A stretch of 64,000 bases of DNA, taken from the NCBI RefSeq assembly GCF_024734405.1, contig NZ_CP059556.1, positions 1,860,001 through 1,924,000 of the forward strand, in the 5' to 3' direction. This DNA is from Saccharopolyspora gregorii (GTDB lineage: Bacteria; Actinomycetota; Actinomycetes; Mycobacteriales; Pseudonocardiaceae). Shown one piece after another: positions 24,701 through 37,000 of the stretch. Numbering within the stretch: position 1 is the first letter of the stretch; every line of letters begins with the position of its first letter. The position numbers and the translations under genes are program-made. Below the pieces are notes generated by a model. The model was not told the DNA's origin and searched no databases. It worked only from the letters and a program-made list of their open reading frames with translations.

Positions 24701-27700
24701 TGGGCGGGGTCCCGCCGGGCCGCTGGCTGCTGGTCGGCGCCGGCGAAGACGACGAGGTGGCGGACGCGCTCGCCGGGTGCGGCGTCCGGGTCGAGCGGCT
24801 GGTGCTCGACGAGTCCCACCTGGACCGGGACGTGCTCGCCGCCGGGCTGGCCGGTGCGGGCGGGGTCGCGGGCGTCGTCTCCACGCTCGCCGGCCACGAG
24901 GAGCCGGGGGAGCGGTACCCGGACCTGCCGCTGGGCTTGGCGTTGACCGTCTCCCTGGTGCAGGCGCTCGGCGACGCGGGAATCGACGCTCCGATGTGGA
25001 CGGTCACCCGGGACGCGGTGGCCGCGGCCGCGGACGACGCGGTGGCGAACCCGGTGCAGGCGCAGGTGCAGGCCGTGTCCTGGACGGCGGCGCTGGAACA
25101 TCCGCTGCGCTGGGGCGGGACCGTGGACCTGCCCGCGCGACCGGGCGAGCGGGACGCGTCGCTGCTGGCGGCGGTGCTCGCCGACCCGCGCGGTGAGGAC
25201 CAGCTGGCCGTCCGGGACGGCGCGGTGCTGGCCCGCCGCGTGGTGCGCGCCGCCGCACCGCACCCGGTGCGCAGCTGGGAACCGCGCGGCACGGTGTTGA
25301 TCACCGGCGGCACCGGCGCGATCGGGCCCGGCCTGGCGCGCTGGCTCGCCGAGCGGGGCGCGGCGCGCATCGTGCTCACCTCGCGGCGCGGCCCGGACGC
25401 CGAGGGCGTGCCGGAGCTGGTCGCGGAACTGGCCGAGCTCGGCACCGAGGTCACCGTCGAGTCCTGCGACGTGGCCGACCGGGACGCGCTCGCCGCGTTG
25501 CTGGACCGGCTCGCCGCCGCGGGCCACGAGATCCGCACCGCGGTGCACGCGGCCGTCACCATCGAGCTGGGCGCGCTCGACGAGCTCGACCTGGACTCGG
25601 TGCAGCGGGTGGTGCGCGCCAAGGTCGCCGGGGCGCGGCACCTGGACGCGCTGCTGGGCGACGACCTCGACGCGTTCGTGCTGTACTCCTCGATCGCCGG
25701 GATGTGGGGCAGCGGGTCGCACGCCGCCTACGCGGCCGGGAACGCCTACCTGGCGGCGCTGGCGCAGCAGCGGCGCGCTCGCGGGCTGACCGCCACCTCG
25801 TTGCACTGGGGGAAGTGGCCGGACTCCCCGGAGCTGGCCGCCGCCGACCGGCACGGGGCGCGCCGCAGCGGGCTGCGCATCCTCGACCCGGCCACCGCGT
25901 TCACCGCGCTGCACCGGGCGCTGGACGAGGACGCCGCGGTGCTCGCGCTGACCGACGTGGACTGGGCCGAGTACCACCAGGTGTTCAGCGCCGCCCGGCC
26001 CACCACCCTGTTCGACGACCTGCCCGAGGTGCGGGACCGGGCGGACGCTCCGGCCGAGACCGGCGGGTTCGCCGAGCGGCTGCGCGCGCTGCCCGCCGAG
26101 GAGCGGGCCGCGCTGCTGCTGGACCTGGTGCGCGCCGAGGCGAGCGCCGCGCTCGGCGGCTCCGGTGCGCTCGCCGACCACCGCGCGTTCCGCGAGGTCG
26201 GCTTCGACTCGGTGACCACCGTGGAGCTGCGGAACCGGCTGGTGCGCGCCACCGGACTCGCGCTGCCCAGCACCGTCGTGTTCGACCACCCGTCGCCCGC
26301 GGCGCTCGCCGACCACCTCGGGACCTGGTTCGACGGGGCCGGGCAGGCCCGCGTCGAGGTCCGCGGGCCCGCGGACGAACCGATCGCGATCATCGGCACC
26401 GGCTGCCGGCTGCCCGGTGGCGTCACCGGTCCCGACGAGCTGTGGCGGCTGGTGCGCGACGGCGTCGACGCGATCGGGCGAGCGCCGCAGGACCGCGGCT
26501 GGGACCTGGCCGAGCGCTACGACCCGGACCCGCAGCGGGCCGGGCGCACCTACTCGCTGCTCGGCGGTTTCCTGGACGACGCGGCGGGGTTCGACGCGGA
26601 GTTCTTCGGGATCTCCCCGCGCGAGGCGCAGGCGATGGACCCGCAGCAGCGGCTGCTGCTGGAAACCGGCTGGGAAGCGCTGGAACGCGCAGGCATCGAC
26701 CCGGCGTCGCTGCGCGGCACGGCCACCGGCACCTTCGTCGGCGCCACCCACCAGGGCTACAGCGCGAGCACCTTCGGCATCGACGACGGCACCGAGGGCC
26801 AGTACATCACCGGTGCCGCGGCGAGCGTGCTCTCCGGCAGGCTCGCCTACCTGCTCGGCCTGGAGGGACCGGCGCTGACCGTGGACACCGCGTGCTCGGC
26901 GTCGCTGGTGGCGCTGCACCTGGCGTGCCGCTCGCTGCGCTCCGGGGAGAGCTCGCTGGCGCTGGCCGCCGGATCGACCGTGATGGCCGGGCCGCAGGAC
27001 TTCCTCGGGTTCAGCAGGCTGGGCGCGCTGGCCGCGGACGGGCGCTGCAAGGCGTTCGCGGCGGGCGCCGACGGGATGAGCCTCGCCGAAGGCGTCGGCG
27101 TCCTCGTGCTGGAACGGCTGTCCGACGCGCGCCGCAACGGGCACCCGGTGCTGGCGGTGGTGCGCGGCTCGGCCACGAACCAGGACGGCGCCTCGAACGG
27201 GCTGACCGCGCCGAACGGGCCCGCGCAGCAGCGGGTCATCCGCGCCGCCCTCGCCGACGCCGGACTCGAACCGTCCGAAGTGGACGCCGTCGAGGCGCAC
27301 GGCACCGGCACCGCCCTCGGCGATCCGATCGAGGCGCAGGCGCTGCTGGCCACCTACGGCGCGGCCGAGCGGACCTCGCCGCTGTGGCTGGGGTCGCTGA
27401 AGACGAACATCGGGCACTCGCAGGCCACCGCGGGCATCGCGGGCGTGCTCAAGGTGGTGGAGGCGATGCGGCACGGTGTGCTGCCGCGCACCCTGCACGC
27501 CGCCGAACCGACCGGGCACGTCGACTGGTCCGCGGGCCGGGTGCGGCTGCTCACCGACGAGGTCGAGTGGAACCCGGGACGGCCGCGGCGGGCCGGCGTG
27601 TCCGCGTTCGGCATCAGCGGCACCAACGCGCACGTCGTCCTGGAGCAGGCCCCGGCGGAACCCGCCGCCGAGCAGGAACCGCCCGGCAGCCGCGACGGGA

Positions 27701-30700
27701 TCGTGCCGTGGGTGCTGTCGGCGAAGTCCGAGGCCGCGCTGCGCGAGCAGGCCGCCCGGCTCGCCCCGGTCGCGCCCGACGCCGACCCGGCGGAGCTCGC
27801 GTGGTCGCTGCTGACGACCCGCGCCCGGTTCGAGCACCGCGCGGTGGTGCTCGGTGCGGACGCCGGCGAACTGGCCGCCGGGCTGGACGCGCTCGCCGCC
27901 GGTGGCGCCGGGGACGCGGTGCGCGGCAGCGACGTCGGCGGCCCCGGCCCGGTGTTCGTCTACCCGGGGCAGGGTTCGCAGTGGCGCGGCATGGGGCGCG
28001 CGCTGCTCGCCACCTCCGCGGTGTTCGCGGACGCGGTCGACGAGTGCGAGCGCGCGCTGGCGCCGCACGTGGACTGGTCGCTGCGCGAAGTGCTCGACGG
28101 CACCGCCGCCCCCGAGCTGGCCGAGCGGGTCGACGTGGTGCAGCCCGCGCTGTTCGCCACCATGATCGCGCTCACCGAGCTGTGGCGGGCGCACGGCTGC
28201 ACGCCGTCCGCGGTGATCGGGCACTCGCAGGGCGAGATCGCCGCGGCCTGCGCGGCGGGCGCGCTGTCCCTGCCGGACGCGGCGCGGGTCGTGGCGCTGC
28301 GCAGCAAGGCGCTGCTGGCGCTGGCCGGGCAGGGCGGCATGGTGTCGCTGGCCGTGTCCGCGGAGCGCGCCACCGAGCTGCTCGAACCGTGGGCGCAGCG
28401 GGTGTCGCTGGCCGTGGTCAACGGGCCGTCCTCGGTGGTGGTCTCCGGTGAACCCGGTGCGCTGGAGGAGCTGCTCGCCGAGTGCGGGCGCCGCGAGATC
28501 CGCGCCCGGAAGGTCAACGTGGACTACGCCTCGCACGGCCCGCACGTCGAGCAGGTGCGGGCGGAGCTGGCCGAGGTGCTGGCCCCGATCACCCCGCGCC
28601 CGGCCGCGGTGCCGTTCTACTCCACCGTCACCGGGCAGCGGATGGACACGACCGGCCTGGACGCCGACTACTGGTTCGAGAACCTGCGCCGCACCGTGCG
28701 GATGGCCGAGGCGACGCGCGCCCTGCTGGCCGACGGCCGCCGCGCGTTCGTCGAGATCAGCCCGCACCCGGTGCTGGCCGCGGCCGTCGAGGAGACGGTC
28801 GAGGACGCCTGCCCGGAACCGGCGGTGGTGCTCGGCACGCTGCGCCGCGACGACGGCGGGCCGCGCCGGTTCCTGCGCTCGCTGGCGGAGGCGCACGCGC
28901 ACGGCGTCGAGGTGGACTGGACGCGCACCCTCACCGGCGCGCCCGCCCGGGCCGTGCCGCTGCCGACCTACCCGTTCCAGCACCGGCAGTACTGGTGGGC
29001 GCGGCGCGCGGAACGCGGCGGCGCACCCGATTCCGCGTTCTGGGAGCTGGTCGACCGCGGCGATCCGGCGGCGCTGTCCGCGGAACTCGGCGTGGACGGC
29101 GCGGCGGTGCTGCCCGCGCTGGCCCGCTGGCGGGATCGGTCCCGGCACCGCGCCGAGGCCGAGGAGCTGCGCTACCGGATCGGCTGGACCCGGCTGCCCG
29201 CGGCCGAGCGCGCGGGCACCCGGCTGGTGGTGGTGCCCGATTCCGCGGACGAGTGGACGTCGGCGGTGCTCGACGCGCTCGGGCCGGACGTCGACGTGCT
29301 CCGCACCAGCGCCGCGGACCGCGCCGAGCTCGCCGCCGAACTGCGCGCGGCCACCACGGACCGCGAGTTCCGCTCGGTGCTCTCGCTGCTCGCCGCGGCC
29401 GCGGCCGACCCGGCGCGCGCCGCGCTGCTGCAGGTGCAGGCGTTCGCCGACGCCGGTCCGGCCGCGCCGCTGTGGTGCGCGACCCGGGCCGCGGTGTCCG
29501 TGGCCGGTGAGGACGTGCGCCCCGAGCAGACCGCCGCGTGGGGCCTGGGCCGCGTCGCCGCGCTGGAGCTCCCGGACCGGTGGGGCGGCCTGCTGGACCT
29601 GCCGGAGGAGCTGGACGAGGCGACCGCGCGGCTGCTGCCCGGCGCCGCGTCCGGGGCGGAGGACCAGGTGGCGCTGCGCGGCGGGCTGGCGCACGGCCGC
29701 AGGTTGCTGCGCCCCGCCCCCGCGTCCGGCGACGGGTTCCGCACCGGCGGGACCGCGCTGATCACCGGTGGCACCGGTGGCGTCGGCTCGTTCGTCGCGA
29801 AGTGGGTCGTGGAGCGCGGCGCCGAGCACGTGGTGCTCGCCGGTCGCCGCGGCCCCGACGCGCCCGGCGCGGACCGGCTCGCCGCCGAACTGCGGGAACT
29901 GGGCGCGCGGGTCACCGTCGCCGCCTGCGACGTGGCCGACCGGGACGCGTTGGGGAAGCTGCTGGCCGAGGTCGGCGAGCTCCGCTCGGTGTTCCACGCC
30001 GCCGGGGTCGCCGACGGCGACGCCCCGGTGCTCGAACTCACCGGGCAGCGGCTGGACGCGCTGCTGCGCGCCAAGCGGGACGCGGCGCGGCACCTGCACG
30101 AGCTCACCGCCGGGCACCCGCTGGACGCGTTCGTGCTGTTCTCCTCCGGCGCCGCCGCCTGGGGCAGCGGCGGGCAGCCGGGGTACGCGGCGGCGAACGC
30201 CTTCCTCGACGGCCTGGCCGAGCACCGCCGCGCGCGCGGGCTGCCCGCCACGTCGGTGGCCTGGGGCACCTGGGGCGCGGCCGGGATGGCGGCCGACGAC
30301 GCGACGGGCGACCGGTTGCGCAGGCAGGGGGTGCCCGCGATGCGGCCGGACGTCGCGCTCGGCGGACTCGACCGGTCCATCGTGGACGGTGCGGCGACGG
30401 CGGTGGTCTCCGCGCTGGACTGGGAGAAGTTCGCCCCCGGCTTCACCGCCGCCCGGCCGAGCCCGCTGCTGGCCGAGCTCCCCGAGGCCCGCGCGGTGCT
30501 GGACACCGCACCCGCGGCCGCCGGCTCCGGCGGGCTGCGGGACCGGTTGCGGAGCCTGCCCGCCACCGAACGCGCCAAGGCGCTGCTGGAGGTGGTGCGC
30601 GGCGAAGCCGCCGCCACCCTCGGCCACGACGGCGCGCACGCCGTGCCCGCGTCCCGCGCGTTCAAGGACGTCGGCTTCGACTCGGTGACCGCGGTGGAGC

Positions 30701-31032
30701 TGCGCAACCGGCTGCGCACCGCCACCGGGCTGCCGCTGCCCGCGGCGCTGGTGTTCGACCACCCGACCCCGTCGGCGCTGGCCGCGCACCTGGCCGCCGA
30801 GCTGTTCGGCGACGCCGCGGACCGGCCGGACGATCCGGACGACCGCATCCGCGAGGTCCTCAGCACCATCCCGCTCGGCAGGCTGCGCCAGGCGGGCCTG
30901 CTGGACGTGGTGCTGCGGCTGGCCGAGGACGACCCGGAGCCCGCCGCGGCCGAACCCGCCGCGGCCGCGGACTCCATCGACGACATGGACGCCGAGAGCC
31001 TGCTGCGGCTGGCGACCGGCACCAGCGAGTGA
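21787..31032 (+). CDS. Type I PKS, extension modules 1-2: two KS-AT(methylmalonyl)-KR-ACP
   Basis: 3,081 residues; GTG 21787 after AAAGGA at 21774. An N-terminal coiled-coil docking segment (about 1-35) should meet the loading protein. Module 1: KS Cys198; AT Ser648 in GHSQGE with YPSH at 747-750; KR with Trp1307, His1312 and Tyr1315 and no LDD, an A2-like fingerprint; ACP Ser1475. Module 2 (from about 1531): KS Cys1703; AT Ser2147 in GHSQGE with YASH at 2247-2250; KR with Trp2792, Gln2797 and Tyr2800, A1-like; ACP Ser2966. GHSQGE and YxSH indicate methylmalonyl-CoA. No DH is present. The product is a chain with two methyl branches and two hydroxyls, as made by NysB/AmphB. The C-terminal tail ([19 protein letters not shown]) is a docking element. 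The next gene follows after 14 bases. Confidence 0.95.
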   Translation: MQDDQQDKVVDYLRRLTVDLRHARRRIEELEDREREPIAVVGMACRYPGGVRSPEDLWQLVAAGADAVSDFPADRGWDLAALRRDSTTTTGGFLDDAAGFDAEFFGISPREAQAMDPQQRLLLEVCWEAVERAGVVPAALRGTRAGVFVGSYHWGRSQAVAADLGGHTMTGTAASVLSGRLAYALGLEGPALTVDTACSSSLVALHLAARSLRAEESSLAIVGGVTVLSDPSLFVEFSRQGGLSADGRCKAFSADADGTGWAEGAGVLVLQRLADARREGREVLAVLRGSAVNQDGASNGLTAPNGPAQRRVIERALASAGLEPSDVDAVEAHGTGTPLGDPIEAQALLEAYGTGRDRPLWLGSLKSNIGHAQAAAGVGGVIKVVQAMRHGVLPRTLHAAEPSPHVDWSAGSLRLLTEQVDWPGTDRPRRAAVSSFGVSGTNAHAVLEQAPPVAAGEPGDAAPESGGTVPWVLSARTERALRAQAERLADHLGSAEPDPVDVGHALVRTRSSFEHRATVLGADRERLLSGLRSLAADTPDPSVVRGVADVGADGGIVFVFPGQGAAWAGMGRALLAESPVFAARIAECEQVFAEFVDWSLVAVLRGADGAPSLERDDVQQPATFAVMVALAELWRSRGVEPDAVVGHSQGEIAAAVVAGALSLRDGAQLVARRGKVIGERLAGTGGLLSVALPRDEVQRRIEGRELSLAAVNGPASVAVSGSEAELDALAAELVAEDVRVRRVPMDYPSHSAHVEPLREELLAGFAGITPLVPRVPFRSTVTGEWCTAADTGPEHWFRNMRGTVLFAPAVDALLADGFRVFLEVGAHPVLTAAVQDLIERHEVPAVATGTLRRDDGGLDRFLTAAAEVFVRGAGVDWSRDLPGGRVVDLPTYAFQHQRFWTGPSRAGDAVDAEFWAAVEQRDARALTASPDVDERALAAVLPALSAWREQRRAASAADAWRYEVAWTPVDDLGGVPPGRWLLVGAGEDDEVADALAGCGVRVERLVLDESHLDRDVLAAGLAGAGGVAGVVSTLAGHEEPGERYPDLPLGLALTVSLVQALGDAGIDAPMWTVTRDAVAAAADDAVANPVQAQVQAVSWTAALEHPLRWGGTVDLPARPGERDASLLAAVLADPRGEDQLAVRDGAVLARRVVRAAAPHPVRSWEPRGTVLITGGTGAIGPGLARWLAERGAARIVLTSRRGPDAEGVPELVAELAELGTEVTVESCDVADRDALAALLDRLAAAGHEIRTAVHAAVTIELGALDELDLDSVQRVVRAKVAGARHLDALLGDDLDAFVLYSSIAGMWGSGSHAAYAAGNAYLAALAQQRRARGLTATSLHWGKWPDSPELAAADRHGARRSGLRILDPATAFTALHRALDEDAAVLALTDVDWAEYHQVFSAARPTTLFDDLPEVRDRADAPAETGGFAERLRALPAEERAALLLDLVRAEASAALGGSGALADHRAFREVGFDSVTTVELRNRLVRATGLALPSTVVFDHPSPAALADHLGTWFDGAGQARVEVRGPADEPIAIIGTGCRLPGGVTGPDELWRLVRDGVDAIGRAPQDRGWDLAERYDPDPQRAGRTYSLLGGFLDDAAGFDAEFFGISPREAQAMDPQQRLLLETGWEALERAGIDPASLRGTATGTFVGATHQGYSASTFGIDDGTEGQYITGAAASVLSGRLAYLLGLEGPALTVDTACSASLVALHLACRSLRSGESSLALAAGSTVMAGPQDFLGFSRLGALAADGRCKAFAAGADGMSLAEGVGVLVLERLSDARRNGHPVLAVVRGSATNQDGASNGLTAPNGPAQQRVIRAALADAGLEPSEVDAVEAHGTGTALGDPIEAQALLATYGAAERTSPLWLGSLKTNIGHSQATAGIAGVLKVVEAMRHGVLPRTLHAAEPTGHVDWSAGRVRLLTDEVEWNPGRPRRAGVSAFGISGTNAHVVLEQAPAEPAAEQEPPGSRDGIVPWVLSAKSEAALREQAARLAPVAPDADPAELAWSLLTTRARFEHRAVVLGADAGELAAGLDALAAGGAGDAVRGSDVGGPGPVFVYPGQGSQWRGMGRALLATSAVFADAVDECERALAPHVDWSLREVLDGTAAPELAERVDVVQPALFATMIALTELWRAHGCTPSAVIGHSQGEIAAACAAGALSLPDAARVVALRSKALLALAGQGGMVSLAVSAERATELLEPWAQRVSLAVVNGPSSVVVSGEPGALEELLAECGRREIRARKVNVDYASHGPHVEQVRAELAEVLAPITPRPAAVPFYSTVTGQRMDTTGLDADYWFENLRRTVRMAEATRALLADGRRAFVEISPHPVLAAAVEETVEDACPEPAVVLGTLRRDDGGPRRFLRSLAEAHAHGVEVDWTRTLTGAPARAVPLPTYPFQHRQYWWARRAERGGAPDSAFWELVDRGDPAALSAELGVDGAAVLPALARWRDRSRHRAEAEELRYRIGWTRLPAAERAGTRLVVVPDSADEWTSAVLDALGPDVDVLRTSAADRAELAAELRAATTDREFRSVLSLLAAAAADPARAALLQVQAFADAGPAAPLWCATRAAVSVAGEDVRPEQTAAWGLGRVAALELPDRWGGLLDLPEELDEATARLLPGAASGAEDQVALRGGLAHGRRLLRPAPASGDGFRTGGTALITGGTGGVGSFVAKWVVERGAEHVVLAGRRGPDAPGADRLAAELRELGARVTVAACDVADRDALGKLLAEVGELRSVFHAAGVADGDAPVLELTGQRLDALLRAKRDAARHLHELTAGHPLDAFVLFSSGAAAWGSGGQPGYAAANAFLDGLAEHRRARGLPATSVAWGTWGAAGMAADDATGDRLRRQGVPAMRPDVALGGLDRSIVDGAATAVVSALDWEKFAPGFTAARPSPLLAELPEARAVLDTAPAAAGSGGLRDRLRSLPATERAKALLEVVRGEAAATLGHDGAHAVPASRAFKDVGFDSVTAVELRNRLRTATGLPLPAALVFDHPTPSALAAHLAAELFGDAADRPDDPDDRIREVLSTIPLGRLRQAGLLDVVLRLAEDDPEPAAAEPAAAADSIDDMDAESLLRLATGTSE

Positions 31033-31046
31033 ACCGGGGGAACGGG

Positions 31047-34000
31047 ATGACCGACTCCAACGCCCAGTACGTCGAAGCGCTGCGTTCCTCGCTGAAGGAG
31101 GTCGAGCGGCTGCGCGAGCAGAACCAGCGGCTGGTGTCCGCGGCGGCCGAACCGATCGCCGTCGTCGGCATCGGCTGCCGGTTCCCCGGCGGCGTCGGCA
31201 CGCCCGAGCAGCTGTGGGACCTCGTCGCGGCCGAACGCGACGCGATCGGGCCGTTCCCCACCGACCGCGGCTGGGACCTGGAGCGGCTGCGCGGCGAGGG
31301 GCCCGGTTCCAGCCTCGCGCTCGAAGGCGGCTTCCTGGACGGCATGGCGGAGTTCGACGCCGAGTTCTTCGGCATCGCCCCGCGCGAGGCGGTCGCGATG
31401 GACCCGCAGCAGCGGCTGCTGCTGGAGACCGCGTGGGAGGCGCTGGAACGCGCCGGGATCGACCCGGCTTCGCTGCGCGGCTCGGCGACGGGCGTGTTCG
31501 CCGGCACCACCGGGCAGGACTACGGCAAGGTCCTCGACGCCTCCGACGAGGACGTGGAGGTGTACTCGACGACCGGGCACGCGGCCTGCGTGCTGTCCGG
31601 GCGGTTGTCCTACCTGCTGGGTCTGGAGGGTCCGGCGATCACGGTGGACACCGGCTGCTCGTCCTCCCTGGTGGCGCTGCACCAGGCGGTGCAGGCGCTG
31701 CGGTCGGGGGAGTGCTCGCTGGCGCTGATTGGCGGTGCCTCGGTGATGGCGACTCCGGGCCCGTTCACCTCGTTCACCGCGCAGCACGGGCTGGCCGCCG
31801 ACGGCCGGTGCAAGCCGTTCGCGGCGGGTGCCGACGGGACCGGCTGGGGCGAGGGCGCCGGGGTGCTGGTGCTGGAGCGGCTGTCCGACGCGCGCCGGAA
31901 CGGCCGCGAGGTGCTGGCGGTGGTGCGCGGCAGCGCGGTCAACCAGGACGGCGGTTCGAACGGGCTGACCGCGCCGAACGGTCCGGCGCAGCAGCGCGTC
32001 ATCCGCGCGGCGCTGGAGAACGCCCGCCTCGCACCGTCCGATGTGGACGTGGTGGAGGCGCACGGGACCGGGACCTCGCTGGGCGATCCGATCGAGGCGC
32101 AGGCGCTGCTGGCGACCTACGGGCAGGACCGGGACGAACCGCTGTGGCTGGGCTCGGTGAAGTCGAACATCGGCCACACCCAGGCCGCCGCGGGCGTCGC
32201 CGGCGTGATCAAGGTGGTGCTGGCGATGCGGCACGGCGTGCTGCCGCGCAGCCTGCACGCCGACGCGCCCTCCGGCGACGTGGACTGGTCCGCGGGCGAG
32301 GTCCGGCTGCTCACCGGACGCCGGGACTGGCCGCAGCGGGACCGGGCGCGCCGCGCGGGCGTGTCGTCCTTCGGGATCAGCGGCACCAACGCGCACGTCG
32401 TCGTCGAGCAGGCCCCGCCGGTCGAGCCCGCCCCGCGCGAGCGGCAGGTGGTGCCCGGCGCGGTGGCGCTGCCGGTGTCCGCCCGCGACCCGGAGGCCCT
32501 GTCCGCGCAGCTGGACCGGCTCGACGCGCACCTCGCCGCGCACCCCGACCTGGAACCGCTGGACGTGGCGCTGACCCTCGCCTCGGCGCGGTCCGCGTTC
32601 GAGCACCGCGCGGTGCGGCTCGCCGGACCGGACGGCGTGGTCGCGGTCGCGGAGGGCGAAGCGGCACCGGAGTGCGCGTCCGCCTTCCTGTTCGCCGGGC
32701 AGGGCGCGCAGCGGCTCGGCATGGGCCGTGAGCTGCACGTGCGGTTCCCGGTGTTCGCGGACGCGCTCGACGCGGTGTGCGCCGAGCTCGATCCGCACCT
32801 GCGACGCCCGTTGCGGGAGGTGCTGTGGGGCGAGGACGCGGACCCGCTGAACCGCACCGAGTTCGCCCAGCCCGCGCTGTTCGCCGTCGAGGTGGCCCTG
32901 TTCCGGCTGCTGGAGAGCCACGGCGTGCACCCGGACCACCTGGTCGGCCACTCCATCGGCGAGATCGCCGCCGCGCACGTGGCCGACGTGCTGTCGCTGC
33001 CGGACGCGGCGAAGCTCGTCGCCGCCCGCGGCCGGGTGCTGCAGGCACTGCCCGCCGGGGGCGGGATGCTCGCGGTGCGGGCCACCGAGGACGAGGTCGC
33101 GGACCTGCTCGACGAGCGGGTGGGCATCGCCGCGATCAACGGACCCGACTCGCTGGTGCTCTCCGGCGACGCCGCGCGCCTCGACGAGATCGCCGCGCGC
33201 TGGGCGGAGGACGGGCGCAGGACGACGCGGCTCGCGGTCAGCCACGCGTTCCACTCGCCGCTGATGGACCCGGCGCTCGCCGAGTTCCGGGCCGTCGTGT
33301 CCGAGCTGAGCTTCGGCACCCCGCGGCTGCCGATCATCTCCACCCGCACCGGCGGCACCGGTGCCGACTTCGGCGACGTCGAGCACTGGGTGCGGCACGT
33401 GCGCGAACCCGTGCGGTTCGCCGACGCCGTCGGCGTGCTGGGCGGGCGCGGCGTGCGCGCCTTCCTGGAGCTCGGCCCGGACGGCGCGCTGTCCGCCCTG
33501 ACCGCCCGGTTGCTGCCGGACGCGGTGGCGGTGCCGCTGCTGCGCGCCGACCGCGGTGAGGAGCGCACCGCGTTGACCGCGCTGGCCCGCGCGCACGTGG
33601 CGGGGGTGCCGGTGGACTGGGCCGCCGTGCTGGACGGCACCGGGGCCCGCCGGGTGGACCTGCCGACCTACCCGTTCCAGCGCCGCCGCTTCTGGCCTGC
33701 GACCTCCCGGACCCGCGGTGGTGCCGCACCCGCCGCGGGTCCGGGATCCCACCCGCTGCTGGGGGCCCGGGTGGAGCTCGCCGGCGGCGACGAGGTGCTG
33801 TTCGAGTCGGTGCTGTCGGTGGCGGCGCAGCCGTGGCTGGCCGGGCACGTCGTCGGCGGCCGGATCCTGCTGCCGGGCACCGCGTTCCTGGAACTGGCGC
33901 TGCGCGCGGCGGACGAGACCGGGTGCGCGGGGGTGGCGGAGCTGGCGCTGGCCGCGCCGCTGGTGCTGCCCGCCGATGGCGCGGTCCGGGTGCAGGTGCG

Positions 34001-37000
34001 GGTCGCCGCGCCCGGGCCGGACGGCAGCCGCACCGCCGACGTGTTCGCCCGCGCCGACGAGGACGCGCCGTGGATCCGGCACGCCACCGGTGTGCTCGGC
34101 GCCGCCACCGATCGCGGGGTGCCGCTGACCGAGTGGCCGCCCGCGGCGGAACCGGTGGACCTGGCCGGGTCGTACGAGCGGCTGGCGGAGCTCGGATTCG
34201 ACTACGGTCCCGCGTTCCGCGGGTTGCGGCGGGTCTGGCGCGGCGACGGCGAGGTGTTCGCCGAGGTCGAGTTGCCGTCCGATGTGGACGCCGACGAGTT
34301 CGGCCTGCACCCGGCGCTGCTGGACGCGGTGCAGCAGGCGGCCGCGTTCGCCGACCTGGGGCCGATCAGCCGGGGCGGGCTGCCGTTCGCCTGGGAGGGC
34401 GGCGCGCTGCACGCGACCGGTGCCGCCGCGGTCCGCGCCCGCCTTGCCCGCGCCGGCGAGGACGCGGTGTCGGTGGTCGTCGCGGACGCGCAGGGCGCAC
34501 CCGTCGCCACCGTGGATTCCCTGCTGGCGCGGGAGGTTCCGGCCGAGGGCGTCGGTGCCGCCGCCACCGCGCGCGAGGCGCTGTTCCGGCTCGACCACGA
34601 ACCGGTCCGCGCCGAGGAGCGGCCGGATCGGGTGACCGCGCTGGCGCCGATCGGGGCGGCGTGGGACCTGGCGGGCCTGCTCGGCGCGCCGGAGGTCCCG
34701 GACCTCGCCGCGCTCGCGGACGAGCCGGGGCCGGTCGTGGTCCCGGTGCGCGGTGGCCCCGACCTGGCGATCTCCGCGCACGAGCTCACCGCGGCCGCGC
34801 TGGCGCTGGTCCAGGACTGGCTCGACCGGTTCGACGACTCGCGGCTGCTGTTCGCCACCGCCGATCCGGCGGCCGATCCGGCGGCGGCCGCGGTGCACGG
34901 CCTGGTCCGCGTCGCGGAAGCCGAGCACCCGGGCCGGTTCGGTCTGCTCGTGCTCGACGACCCCGAGCCGGACGCGCTGGCCGCCGCGATCGCGACCGCC
35001 GAACCGGACGTGCTGGTGCGCGGCGACCGGGTGCTCGCGGCCCGGCTGGCCCGCGCCGACGTGCCCGCCGAACCGGCCACCTGGGACCCGGACGGCACCG
35101 TGCTCATCACCGGTGGCACCGGTGGGATCGGCGCCGAGCTGGCCCGGCACCTGGTGCGGGAGCGGGGCGTGCGGCACCTGCTGCTGCTGAGCCGCCGCGG
35201 CCTCGACGCCGACGGCGCCCCGGAACTGGCCGCGGACCTGCGCGAACTCGGTGCGGACGTGGTGGTGGCGGCCTGCGACGCGGCCGATCGCGCGGCGCTG
35301 GCGGAGGTGCTGGCCGGGGTTCCCGAACCGCACCCGCTGCGGGCCGTGGTGCACGCGGCGGGCGTCGTCGACGACGGCGTGCTGGCGGCGCTCGACGCGG
35401 AGCGGCTGGCGGCGGTGCTGCGGCCGAAGGTGGACGCGGCCTGGAACCTGCACGAGCTGACCCGCGACCTGGACGCGTTCGTGCTGTTCTCCTCGGTGGC
35501 GGCCGCCTTCGGCAGCGCCGGGCAGGGCAACTACGCGGCGGGCAACGCGTTCCTGGACGCGCTGGCCCGGCACCGGCACGCGGCCGGACTCCCCGCGACC
35601 GCGCCGGCCTGGGGGCCGTGGACGCGGGACGTGGGCATGACCGGGGTGCTCGGCGACGACGACGTGGCGCGCCTCGCCCGCTCCGGGATGCCGCCGCTGG
35701 ACGTCGCCGACGGCCTCGCGCTGTTCGACGCGGCCGTCGCGGGCGACGACCCGGCACCGCTGACCGTGCGCCTGGACCTCGCGGGCCTGCGCTCGCGCGG
35801 GGAGGTCGCCCCGCTGCTGCGCGGCCTGATCCGCACCCCCGGCCGCCGCACCCGCGCGGCCGGAGCCGCTACCACCGGGCTCGCCGCCCGCCTGTCCGGA
35901 CTGCCCGAGCCGGAGCGCCGGGAGGCGCTGCTGGAGCTGGTGCGCGGCCGGGTCGCCGTGGTGCTCGGGCACTCCGGCGCGTCCGCAGTGCCCGCGAGCA
36001 GGCGGTTCCAGGACCTCGGGTTCGACTCGCTGACCGCGGTGGAGCTGCGCAACGGCCTCGGCGCCGACACCGGGATGCGGCTGCCCGCGACGCTCGTGTT
36101 CGACCACCCGACCCCGGAGGCGCTCGCCGGTTTCCTGCACGAGGAGCTGTTCGGCGCCGAACCCGAGGCCACCGCCGCGGTGCCGGTGAAGTCCGATGTG
36201 GACGACCCAGTGGTGGTCGTCGGCATGGCCTGCCGCTACCCGGGCGGGGTGTCCTCGCCGGAGGACCTGTGGCGGCTGGTGTCCGAGGGCGCCGACGGCA
36301 TCACCGGGTTCCCCACCGACCGCGGCTGGGACCTCGACCGGCTCTACGACCCGGACCCGGACGTGCCGGGCCGCACCCACGTGCGCGCGGGCGGCTTCCT
36401 GCACGAGGCCGCCCGGTTCGACCCGGCGCTGTTCGGGATGAGCCCGCGGGAGGCGCTGGCCACCGACTCGCAGCAGCGGCTGCTGCTGGAGACGTCGTGG
36501 GAGGCCCTGGAGCGCACCGGGATCGACCCGATGTCGTTGCGCGGCAGCGGAACCGGCGTGTTCGCCGGGGTGATGTACAACGACTACGGCACGCTGCTGC
36601 CCGGCGCCGAGTTCGAAGCGCACCGCGCCAACGGCAGCGCGCCGAGCGTCGCCTCCGGCCGCGTCGCCTACACCTTCGGCTTCGAAGGACCGGCCGTCAC
36701 CGTCGACACCGCCTGCTCGTCCTCCCTGGTGGCGATGCACTGGGCGGCGCAGGCGCTGCGGTCGGGGGAGTGCTCGCTGGCGCTCGCGGGCGGGGTGACG
36801 GTGATGTCCACGCCCGGAACCTTCGTCGACTTCTCCCGGCAGCGCGGCCTCGCCGCGGACGGGCGCTGCAAGTCGTTCTCCGCCGCGGCCGACGGCGTCG
36901 GCTGGGCCGAGGGCGTCGGGATGCTGGTGCTGGAGCGCAAGTCCGACGCGGAACGCCACGGGCACGAGATCCTCGCGGTGCTGCGCGGCAGCGCGGTCAA

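Noticed and set aside
29538-31046. Upstream extension of the four-module PKS reading frame into the preceding PKS
   Set aside because: It overlaps the coding end of modules 1-2 in another frame. The docking helix and KS begin right after ATG 31047, which has its own ribosome site.
31641-31660. Module 3 KS motif TGCSSSL instead of TACSSSL, considered as an inactive KS
   Set aside because: The catalytic Cys is kept; only the neighbouring Ala is Gly, and all other KS and DH/KR motifs are intact.
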